This document shows, in pieces, positions 44,510 through 51,840 of a DNA stretch of 62,899 nucleotides. Under the pieces are notes generated by a model. The model saw only the letters and a program-made list of their open reading frames with translations, had not been told where the DNA came from and searched no databases. Within the stretch, counting starts at the first letter, position 1. Each line of letters opens with the position of its first letter. The position numbers and the translations under genes are program-made. Source of the DNA: Muribaculaceae bacterium (GTDB taxonomy: Bacteria > Bacteroidota > Bacteroidia > Bacteroidales > Muribaculaceae); the NCBI GenBank assembly GCA_017621225.1, contig JAGATN010000020.1, positions 1 through 62,899 on the forward strand, given 5' to 3'.

Positions 44510-46159
44510 ATGTCGACAAAACCATTCCATTACCAAGAAATGTTTCCGATGTCGAAAGACAACACGGAGTATTATCTCCTGACTTCGGATTATGTGAAAG
44601 TTGAGAACTGGAACGGCCATGAAATGCTCGTGGTCGATCCCGAAGCGCTTACGGTGCTTGCGCGTCAGGCCACGCACGACAATGCATTCATGCTGCGTCG
44701 CGAACACAATGAGATGGTGGCAAAGATATTGCATGACCCTGAAGCCAGCGACAACGACAAGTTCGTGGCTCTTACCATGCTCCGTAATGCCGAAGTGGCA
44801 TCGAAAGGACAGTTGCCGTTTTGCCAGGATACCGGCACTGCCATTGTGATAGGCAAGAAAGGCCAGAATGTATACACCGGTGGCGGCGACGAAGAAAAAT
44901 TGTCGCATGGCGTATACCTCACTTATACTACCGACAATTTGCGCTATTCGCAGAACGCTCCGTTAAATATGTACGACGAAGTGAACACCGGATGCAACCT
45001 GCCGGCGCAGATCGATCTCTATGCCGTCGACGGTGACGAATACAAATTCCTGTTCGTGGCTAAAGGTGGCGGTTCGGCCAACAAAACATACCTCTATCAG
45101 GAAACCAAGGCACTCATCAATCCCAAGACTCTCGTGCCTTTCCTCGTCGAGAAGATGAAAACGCTCGGCACCGCAGCTTGTCCGCCATACCACATCGCCA
45201 TAGTGATCGGCGGCACTTCGGCCGAAATGAATCTGGCTACCGTGAAGAAGGCTTCAGTGAAATATTACGACAATCTGCCCGACCACGGCAATGAATACGG
45301 CCATGCTTTCCGCGACAAGGAATTGGAAAAGCAGCTGCTCGAAGAAACGCGCAAGATAGGTCTCGGCGCTCAATTCGGCGGAAAATACTTTGCCCATGAC
45401 ATACGCGTGATTCGCTTGCCGCGTCACGGTGCATCGTGCCCGGTGGGTCTCGGCGTGTCATGCTCGGCCGACCGTAACGTCAAAGCCAAAATCAACAAGG
45501 AAGGTCTTTGGATCGAGAAACTCGATGCCAATCCCGGCGAATTGATTCCCGAAAGCTATCGCAAGGCCGGCGAAGGCAACGTGGTTAAAATCGATCTTAA
45601 CCGTCCGATGCCCGAGATACTTGCCGAATTGACAAAATATCCGGTTTCTACTCGCTTGTCGCTCAACGGCACCATAATAGTGGGCCGCGACATCGCTCAC
45701 GCAAAAATCAAAGAGCGTCTCGACAAGGGCGAACCGATGCCCCAGTACCTTAAAGACCACCCGATATATTATGCAGGCCCGGCCAAGACTCCCAAGGGCA
45801 TGGCTTCGGGTTCGTTCGGCCCCACCACGGCAGGACGCATGGACTCGTATGTCGATCAATTCCAGGAAGCAGGCGGCTCGATGGTAATGATAGCAAAGGG
45901 CAACCGCAGCAAGCAGGTTACCGACGCATGCCACAAGCATGGTGGCTTCTACCTCGGTTCGATTGGCGGCCCGGCTGCAATTCTGGCTCAGAACAGCATA
46001 AAGAAGGTGGAACTTCTCGAATATCCCGAACTGGGCATGGAAGCAATATGGAAAATAGAAGTCGAGGATTTCCCCGCATTCATATTGGTTGACGACAAGG
46101 GCAACGATTTCTTCACCGCCATATCCGAAAAGTGCAGCAGTTGCGCTTTGAATAAATAA
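44510..46159 (+). CDS. Class I (iron-sulfur) fumarate hydratase
   Basis: A 549-residue [4Fe-4S] enzyme with alpha and beta parts fused. N-terminal part: [17 protein letters not shown] (a cluster Cys) and [17 protein letters not shown]. Middle: [22 protein letters not shown]-terminal part: [26 protein letters not shown] and [17 protein letters not shown]. It interconverts fumarate and malate in the reductive branch leading to succinate in Bacteroidales fermentation. Monocistronic with its own terminator. Oxygen sensitivity is expected for this class. Confidence 0.95.
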   Translation: MSTKPFHYQEMFPMSKDNTEYYLLTSDYVKVENWNGHEMLVVDPEALTVLARQATHDNAFMLRREHNEMVAKILHDPEASDNDKFVALTMLRNAEVASKGQLPFCQDTGTAIVIGKKGQNVYTGGGDEEKLSHGVYLTYTTDNLRYSQNAPLNMYDEVNTGCNLPAQIDLYAVDGDEYKFLFVAKGGGSANKTYLYQETKALINPKTLVPFLVEKMKTLGTAACPPYHIAIVIGGTSAEMNLATVKKASVKYYDNLPDHGNEYGHAFRDKELEKQLLEETRKIGLGAQFGGKYFAHDIRVIRLPRHGASCPVGLGVSCSADRNVKAKINKEGLWIEKLDANPGELIPESYRKAGEGNVVKIDLNRPMPEILAELTKYPVSTRLSLNGTIIVGRDIAHAKIKERLDKGEPMPQYLKDHPIYYAGPAKTPKGMASGSFGPTTAGRMDSYVDQFQEAGGSMVMIAKGNRSKQVTDACHKHGGFYLGSIGGPAAILAQNSIKKVELLEYPELGMEAIWKIEVEDFPAFILVDDKGNDFFTAISEKCSSCALNK

Positions 46160-46177
46160 ATTAGAATCATATCATTA

Positions 46178-46218
46178 GGGGTGCGTGTGTCGGTCGAGAC
46201 ATTCGCACCCTGTTTTTT
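46178..46218 (+). terminator. Terminator of the fumarase gene
   Basis: GGGTGCG and CGCACCC form a 7-bp GC-rich stem with a long loop, followed by TGTTTTTTATT. Confidence 0.75.
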
Positions 46219-46233
46219 ATTATTGGTAGCATC

Positions 46234-47166
46234 GTGGTAAAAATATATTCAGCTCCTTTGCAAGGATTCACCCAAGCGCCCTGGCGACACTGGCACGCGG
46301 CGCTGTATGAGCCGGCCGACGTATACTTCGCTCCGTTTATGCGCCTGGAGCATGGCGATGTGCGGCAGCGCGATTTGCGCGACGTAACTTCGCCGCTTAA
46401 CGACAATCACAATCTCGTGCCGCAAGTGATATTTCGTGACGTGGACGAGTTGAAGCATCTCGTAGGCGTTTTGCGAAATGCGGGTTTCAGCCGCGTGGAT
46501 CTGAATCTCGGCTGTCCGTTTCCGCCGCAGGTTAACAAAGGTCGCGGAGCGGCTTTGGTGGGCAGGCCCGATATGCTGGAGGCGGTGGCCGATCTGGTCA
46601 ATTCCGACCCTTCGATGGCCTATTCGGTGAAAATGCGCCCCGGGGTGAAGGATGCCGACGAGTGGCGCGGCGCGCTCCCGGCCTTGAACCGCATGCGCCT
46701 CGTTCACGTTGCGGTGCATCCGCGCATAGCGCGCAATCAGTATTCGGGGTCGGTGGATATGGATTGCTTTGCCGAAATGGCCGATGCCATACATCACCCT
46801 ATTATATATAATGGCGACATAGTGGCGGCGACAGGCATTGACGGCGTGTTGCAACGATTTCCCGGCTTGGAGGGCGTGATGGTGGGCAGGGGATTGCTGT
46901 CGAGGCCGTCGATGATCGAAGAATGGCGCAGCGGAGTGGAATGGGATCTGACGAAATGCCGTGAACGGATACTTCAATTGCATTCGCGCATATGCGAATA
47001 TTACACCGATACGCTGTGTGGCGATGCCCAGATACTTTCGAAAATAAAACCCTTTTGGGAATACCTTGGTGGTCTGTTTGACCGTAAGTTGTTGAAACAC
47101 ACTCTGAAATCAACGTCGTTGGCTTCGTATGTCAGCGCCGTTGAAAGTATGGCGAAAAAAAAATGA
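46234..47166 (+). CDS. dus: tRNA-dihydrouridine synthase
   Basis: A 310-residue FMN enzyme that reduces uridine to dihydrouridine in tRNA D-loops. Motifs: APLQGFTQAPWRHWH at the start, DLNLGCPFPPQVNKGRGAALVGRP with the catalytic Cys near residue 94, VAVHPRIARNQYSG and IIYNGDIVAATG for phosphate binding. The start is GTG at 46234, chosen because it gives the family's normal N-terminus. Which D-loop position is modified cannot be told. Confidence 0.92.
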   Translation: MVKIYSAPLQGFTQAPWRHWHAALYEPADVYFAPFMRLEHGDVRQRDLRDVTSPLNDNHNLVPQVIFRDVDELKHLVGVLRNAGFSRVDLNLGCPFPPQVNKGRGAALVGRPDMLEAVADLVNSDPSMAYSVKMRPGVKDADEWRGALPALNRMRLVHVAVHPRIARNQYSGSVDMDCFAEMADAIHHPIIYNGDIVAATGIDGVLQRFPGLEGVMVGRGLLSRPSMIEEWRSGVEWDLTKCRERILQLHSRICEYYTDTLCGDAQILSKIKPFWEYLGGLFDRKLLKHTLKSTSLASYVSAVESMAKKK

Positions 47167-47183
47167 AAATTTTTTCGATTTTT

Positions 47184-47215
47184 TTTGGTGGATTAAATTA
47201 ATGTGCCTACATTTG
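47184..47215 (+). promoter_or_regulatory. Promoter of the ABC/GntR operon
   Basis: TTTG (47184-47187), 20-nt spacer, TACATTTG (47208-47215): a perfect Bacteroidetes promoter. The predicted start near 47222 falls inside the inverted repeat described next. Confidence 0.85.
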
Positions 47216-47216
47216 C

Positions 47217-47240
47217 AGTGTACTATTAAACTATTACACT
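47217..47240 (+). promoter_or_regulatory. Putative YtrA-type GntR operator
   Basis: AGTGTA and TACACT form a perfect inverted repeat with a 12-nt A/T-rich spacer, ending one base before the ATG at 47241 and covering the predicted transcription start. As I recall, Bacillus YtrA binds AGTGTA-N13-TACACT. The third gene of this operon encodes a YtrA-like GntR protein, so autoregulation by promoter occlusion is likely. Confidence 0.7.
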
Positions 47241-48095
47241 ATGTTACAAATCGAAAATTTAACATTTGCGTATCGACGTAAGGCCGCACCGGTGCTAAAT
47301 GACTACTCTCTTACGATAGACAGAGGGAGCGTGTGCGGGCTCTTGGGCCGAAACGGTGCGGGAAAATCAACTTTGCTTTATCTGATATCGGGTTTGCTGA
47401 CCCCAAAGTCGGGCAGAGTGCTGTTCAATGGTGTCAATACCCGTCTGCGTAAGCCTTCGACGCTTAACGACATCTTCATTCTTCCCGAAGAATTTACGTT
47501 GCCACCCATCTCGATGGATGAGTATGTGAAATTAAATTCGCGTTACTATCCGAAATTCAGCATGGATGACCTGTATGGCAACCTTGAAACGTTTGAACTT
47601 GAACGCAATCTTAACCTTGGGCAATTGTCGATGGGTCAGAAGAAGAAAGCGTTCATGAGTTTCGCTCTTGCCTGCAACACGTCGTTGCTGCTGATGGACG
47701 AACCCACCAATGGCCTCGACATACCCGGAAAGAGCCGTTTTCGTAAAATCGTGGTTTCGTCGATGACCGATGACCGGTCGATAATCATATCGACGCACCA
47801 GGTGCGCGACATAGATCGCATACTCGACCACATCATCATTACCGAAAGCAATAAAGTGCTGCTTAACGAAAAGGTGTCGAATATAATAAGCAAACTTCGT
47901 TTCGAGACCACGAACGATGATGCCGTAATCGCGCGTGCGCTTTACTCTCAGCCTTCGGTAGAGGGCATGAACGTGATTTTGCGCAATGACGACGATTGCG
48001 ATACCGAAATGAATCTTGAATCGCTGTTCGAGCTGTCGCTCAACAGACCTGAATTGATTAATCAAATATTTGCGAGCAAGGAGGGCGCCGAATAA
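47241..48095 (+). CDS. ABC transporter ATP-binding protein
   Basis: A 284-residue ATPase: Walker A GRNGAGKST (residues 36-44), signature LSMGQKKKA, Walker B LLMDEPTNGLD. The C-terminal about 70 residues are a family-type extension. Operon partner of the following membrane protein (2 bp) and the GntR regulator, the YtrBCDEF-like arrangement. Substrate unknown; such systems often respond to cell-envelope stress in Bacillus. Confidence 0.92.
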   Translation: MLQIENLTFAYRRKAAPVLNDYSLTIDRGSVCGLLGRNGAGKSTLLYLISGLLTPKSGRVLFNGVNTRLRKPSTLNDIFILPEEFTLPPISMDEYVKLNSRYYPKFSMDDLYGNLETFELERNLNLGQLSMGQKKKAFMSFALACNTSLLLMDEPTNGLDIPGKSRFRKIVVSSMTDDRSIIISTHQVRDIDRILDHIIITESNKVLLNEKVSNIISKLRFETTNDDAVIARALYSQPSVEGMNVILRNDDDCDTEMNLESLFELSLNRPELINQIFASKEGAE

Positions 48096-48097
48096 TT

Positions 48098-48940
48098 ATG
48101 ACTTCTAATTTTAGTTTTGAGAGGACTTGTAGCTTGACTAAAGCTTATGTAGTAGAGCACCGCAAGTCGTTGTTGTTGCGCTCCATATTGATGGTGGCAG
48201 CTATGATTTTAGCCGCTGTTGTTTCAAATTTGACGACCTATCCTTCCTCTTTCAGCCAAATTCATAACGTATGGTATAAGGAACGCGATATGTGTCTTGA
48301 CAGTACAATCATCATGATGATGGTGATGCTTTTTGGATTCGGATGCATAAGCGCGTCGTATGTGTTTGAAACGATGAAGCGCAAAGAGTTGCGCATATCC
48401 ACGTTGATGATGCCGGTGTCGCAAATAGAAAAATATTTGTCGCGCATGATGGTATTTTTTGTCGGCTTCCTTTTGGTGTTTGCCTTGGGCGTGGTACTGG
48501 TCGACTTGATCAGGGTTTTCGTGCTGCCTTATTTTGTAAATGACGAAGTGTGCATACGCTCGTTTTTCAGCCGTCAGGCTTATGATATGATCAGACCCGA
48601 ATATGACCGTGAACCCAATCTGTTTATTTTGTTTCCCGTGCTATTTCTCGCGGTGCAATCGATATTCGTGCTTGGAAGTGCAATCTCGCCTAAAAATGCG
48701 TTTGTCAAGACGTTTTGCGCAGGTTTTATAATCGTGGTGCTGTACATATCGGCATCTGCATATTGGGGTATGTTCTTGGATAGCATCATATCGGCCGATG
48801 GCCCCGTATGCTATGTCAATGCGATAAACAGAGAAAATTTGGAATTGATAATAGAAGTAGCATTGTTTCTGTTTGCCTTGCTTAATTGGACTCTGGCCTA
48901 TTTACGTTTCAAGGAATCGGAAGTTATAGAACGTTGGTGA
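48098..48940 (+). CDS. ABC transporter membrane protein
   Basis: A 280-residue polytopic protein with about six hydrophobic helices (first LLLRSILMVAAMILAAVVS near residue 24; last LIIEVALFLFALLNWTLAYLRF at the end). No recognisable soluble domain. It lies between the ATPase and the GntR gene with 2-bp spacing each, so it is the permease of this exporter or flippase. The substrate is not evident. Confidence 0.85.
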   Translation: MTSNFSFERTCSLTKAYVVEHRKSLLLRSILMVAAMILAAVVSNLTTYPSSFSQIHNVWYKERDMCLDSTIIMMMVMLFGFGCISASYVFETMKRKELRISTLMMPVSQIEKYLSRMMVFFVGFLLVFALGVVLVDLIRVFVLPYFVNDEVCIRSFFSRQAYDMIRPEYDREPNLFILFPVLFLAVQSIFVLGSAISPKNAFVKTFCAGFIIVVLYISASAYWGMFLDSIISADGPVCYVNAINRENLELIIEVALFLFALLNWTLAYLRFKESEVIERW

Positions 48941-48942
48941 TT

Positions 48943-49311
48943 ATGAATTTCAAGGAAAACAATAAGGCCATATATATGCAGATTGCCGATCGCATTATGG
49001 ACGATGTGATTTCTGGTACGTATCAGGCCGACTGTCGAATACCTTCGGTAAGAGATTTTGCGGCCAACGTAGAGGTCAACTCCAACACGGTGATGCGTAG
49101 CTATGAATATCTGTCGCAGGAAGAAATAATTTACAATAAACGTGGCTTGGGTTACTTCATTTCGCCTGACGCGCGCGAAAAAATATTGTCGATGCGCCGT
49201 GACGCTTTCTATCATGACGAGTTGGATTATTTTTTCGGACGTCTTGTAACGTTGGGCGTAACGGAGGCGGAACTGGCCGAAATGTATAAAAACTATAAGA
49301 ATCACAAATAA
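48943..49311 (+). CDS. GntR-family regulator, YtrA subfamily
   Basis: A 122-residue protein of a winged-helix N-terminal domain (NKAIYMQIADRIMDDVISGTYQADCRIPSVRDFAANVEVNSNTVMRSYEYLSQEEIIYNKRGLGYFIS) and a short C-terminal dimer helix region, the size and pattern of the YtrA subfamily. I start at ATG 48943 (MNFKENNKAIY), two bases past the permease stop; an upstream start at 48886 would overlap it by 55 bp. Likely repressor of its own operon through the site at 47217-47240. Confidence 0.93.
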   Translation: MNFKENNKAIYMQIADRIMDDVISGTYQADCRIPSVRDFAANVEVNSNTVMRSYEYLSQEEIIYNKRGLGYFISPDAREKILSMRRDAFYHDELDYFFGRLVTLGVTEAELAEMYKNYKNHK

Positions 49312-49324
49312 GCTATTTGAAACG

Positions 49325-50152
49325 ATGAAAAAAACTACATATATTATAGGAGGCATAGTAATACTGGGATTGCCCATATGGATATGCATTATGACTATTA
49401 TGGAAATGACCGGATATTATGACCCTACGGTGACTATGACCGGAGCGCAAACCACCCGACCGTTGGCCGATTTCGACACGGTGCGCATAATGACCGACTC
49501 GCATGTGATAGCTGATGAAGGATTGAACATTTTCATAGAGTATTCGGCTGAAGCCGACACCACATCGCTGATTTGTCAGGAGGGTTATGACGAATATATG
49601 AAATGCGATGTGATGAACGGTACGCTCAACGTAAGCTTCGAATCGAAATTGATTGACGGCGCCGGTAAGGACGATGAAAACGATTTCGAAAAACGGAAAT
49701 ATGTACGTTTCCGAGCCGAACCGATAAAGATAGTGATCAACAAACCGATAGCTGAAGTTGTGGATGGCCGGGTGAACGTTAAAATAACCGATGTTAAATC
49801 CGAGTCACTAACCTTAAAAACGGATGGACGTATTGCGCTTGAAAATTCGAATTTCGATTCGTTGTCGATTCGCCCGTTTGAAGACCTGCGTTGGACTGAC
49901 GCGAGAATTAAATTCAATAATAGTAAGGTAGGGCGAGTGTCGATGATGAATTTCTATCGCCTGCCGGAGCTGAGGTTTGACGATGATACGTCGGGCATAG
50001 GTCAGGTGACCATATTCGGTTGCGACAAAATAAAATTGGACTTTAATGTTGATAGTGACCATATTGACAATATGGTGTTCATCCCGGCTGAAAAGGAAAG
50101 CCGCATAGCGGTAGTGTCGCAAGGTATTATGACCGCTAATTTCGGCAAGTAA
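49325..50152 (+). CDS. Membrane-anchored beta-rich protein of unknown function (GIN/DUF2807-like)
   Basis: A 275-residue protein with one N-terminal membrane helix (YIIGGIVILGLPIWICIMTI). The exported part is strongly beta-patterned (DFDTVRIMTDSHVIADEGLNIFIEYSAEAD, VNVKITDVKSESLTLKTDGRIALENSNFDSLSI, ARIKFNNSKVGRVSMMNF), resembling the stacked strands of head-GIN/DUF2807 proteins, though similarity is only by eye. It starts 13 bp after the GntR gene, so it belongs to the same operon and may be part of the ABC system. Confidence 0.72.
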   Translation: MKKTTYIIGGIVILGLPIWICIMTIMEMTGYYDPTVTMTGAQTTRPLADFDTVRIMTDSHVIADEGLNIFIEYSAEADTTSLICQEGYDEYMKCDVMNGTLNVSFESKLIDGAGKDDENDFEKRKYVRFRAEPIKIVINKPIAEVVDGRVNVKITDVKSESLTLKTDGRIALENSNFDSLSIRPFEDLRWTDARIKFNNSKVGRVSMMNFYRLPELRFDDDTSGIGQVTIFGCDKIKLDFNVDSDHIDNMVFIPAEKESRIAVVSQGIMTANFGK

Positions 50153-50258
50153 AAGTAAACATACTCTCAAATGTCGGTAATAGTTTGATTGTTTCGATGT
50201 TTTTCACGACCTTTGCGAATATATGATATTTTTTAATGTTTAAAAAAACGATTTGAGT

Positions 50259-51146
50259 ATGAAAAAATATTCGGTTTTTATGATGTGCCTCGTTTCGATT
50301 ATGTCGCTGTGCGCACAGAACGGTAACGATTGGCGACGTTTGATGAGTCGTGAAGAACGCGTGACAATGCATAGCAATGTGCTTGGCACCGACCGCAACT
50401 ATACGGTGTATCTGCCTGCCGGATACGATGCCGAAGAGACACGTCGATATCCGGTGTTGTATCTGCTGCACGGTATGTCTGACGATGACCGCCGTTGGTA
50501 TGATCGCGGACATGCAAAGGATGTGGCCGACCAGCTGATATCTTCGGGCGAAGCCGTGCCGATGATAATAGTCACTCCCGATGCCGGAGGCAATCCCGCC
50601 GAAAAGTGGAACGGATATTTCGACATGAAGGGTTGGCCCTATGAACAGTTCTTCTTCAACGAATTCGTGCCTGAAATAGAAAAACGCTATCGCGCGATTC
50701 CCGACAAAGGAGCGCGCGCGGTAGCCGGATTGTCGATGGGCGGCGGCGGTTCGACGAGCTATGCGCAGCGTCACCCCGACATGTTCAGCTCATGCTATGC
50801 CATGAGTGCGCTGATGCATCTTCCCGAAGCCGATGCCTCGAAGGTGGCTGCCGGCGACAAGACTGCTTTGCTCACCGATGCCGTGCATCGATTGAGCTGC
50901 GTGGAGTATGTGAAAAACGCCGACGAGAAAACCAAGGCCGACCTGCGCACCGTAGCGTGGTTTGTGGACTGTGGCGACGACGACTTTTTGCTCGAATGCA
51001 ACATGGACTTTTTCAAAGCCATGCGCAATGCGTGGGTTCCTTGCCAGTTCCGCGTGCGCGACGGCGGTCACACCTGGGAATATTGGAATTCGGCACTATA
51101 TACGGCGCTGCCGTTCGTGTCGCGTAATTTCAAAACCGTTAAGTGA
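50259..51146 (+). CDS. Secreted esterase (esterase D / CE1-like alpha/beta hydrolase)
   Basis: A 295-residue protein with signal peptide MKKYSVFMMCLVSIMSLCAQ. The fold has NYTVYLPAGYDAEETRRYPVLYLLHGMSDD (oxyanion region), nucleophile elbow GLSMGGGGS, acid in DCGDDDF and the final catalytic His in DGGHTWEYW. It resembles carbohydrate esterases (feruloyl/acetyl) and S-formylglutathione hydrolase relatives; the N-terminal leader favours an envelope carbohydrate or small ester. I use the ATG at 50259 over the upstream TTG at 50253. Confidence 0.85.
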   Translation: MKKYSVFMMCLVSIMSLCAQNGNDWRRLMSREERVTMHSNVLGTDRNYTVYLPAGYDAEETRRYPVLYLLHGMSDDDRRWYDRGHAKDVADQLISSGEAVPMIIVTPDAGGNPAEKWNGYFDMKGWPYEQFFFNEFVPEIEKRYRAIPDKGARAVAGLSMGGGGSTSYAQRHPDMFSSCYAMSALMHLPEADASKVAAGDKTALLTDAVHRLSCVEYVKNADEKTKADLRTVAWFVDCGDDDFLLECNMDFFKAMRNAWVPCQFRVRDGGHTWEYWNSALYTALPFVSRNFKTVK

Positions 51147-51237
51147 CTCTTATTGTTATAATTAAGAAACTAAAGTAACCCTATGGGCTGACACAGCTAA
51201 TTTATGAGAGTTACTTACTGCAAATAAATAAAACGAT

Positions 51238-51705
51238 ATGTCAGAAGAAATGAAAAAATGCCCTTATTGCGGCGAAGAAATAAAGGCAGAGGCCATAAAG
51301 TGCCGTTATTGCCACAGCATGCTCAACACCACTCCTCCTCCGCCTCCGGGCGGCGACCCTGCCGGATATGGCTACGGATATAATGGCAATGGCGGTTATG
51401 CCAATAACCCCAATAACCGTCCTCCGGTAACCGAATATACCTACAACGATCCGTTTGCCGTGGGCCCGGAAGGGAAATCGCGCGGCATAGCAGCTCTGTT
51501 GGCCATATTTCTCGGATGGCTCGGCATACACTATTTCTATCTGGGCAAAACTACCGGCGGCATAGTGTTCCTTCTGATATCGGTATTGTCATGTGGCTCC
51601 GTTTCGTCGATATTGGGCCTCATACAAGGCATAATGATGTTTTGCATGACTAACGACGAGTTTCGTCGTCGTTACGTAACCACTGCATCGTCATTCCCGT
51701 TTTGA
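51238..51705 (+). CDS. Zinc-ribbon plus TM2-domain membrane protein
   Basis: A 155-residue protein: a zinc ribbon with two CxxC pairs ([24 protein letters not shown]), a Pro/Gly/Asn-rich linker (about 35-75), and a TM2 domain with two helices ([21 protein letters not shown] and [13 protein letters not shown]). TM2 proteins are widespread membrane proteins without a settled role. Monocistronic, ended by a strong terminator. Confidence 0.9.
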   Translation: MSEEMKKCPYCGEEIKAEAIKCRYCHSMLNTTPPPPPGGDPAGYGYGYNGNGGYANNPNNRPPVTEYTYNDPFAVGPEGKSRGIAALLAIFLGWLGIHYFYLGKTTGGIVFLLISVLSCGSVSSILGLIQGIMMFCMTNDEFRRRYVTTASSFPF

Positions 51706-51718
51706 TTTTTGAGATTCG

Positions 51719-51760
51719 AAGGCCGGCGGGCTGCTCATATGCGGCTTGCCGGCCTTTTTT
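51719..51760 (+). terminator. Terminator of the TM2 gene
   Basis: AAGGCCGGC and GCCGGCCTT form a perfect 9-bp stem, followed by TTTTTT, 14 bp after the stop codon. Confidence 0.88.
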
Positions 51761-51796
51761 ATATCCTCAAATTACGGCTTTTGCGTAAATTATGCC

Positions 51797-51804
51797 TAAA
51801 TTTG
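51797..51804 (+). promoter_or_regulatory. -7 box of fkp
   Basis: TAAATTTG fits TAnnTTTG and lies 37 nt upstream of the fkp ATG. -33 spacing is not ideal (TTTG is only 13 nt upstream). Confidence 0.5.
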
Positions 51805-51840
51805 CACATAAGTATAAACGAAACAAAATATATCGATCAT

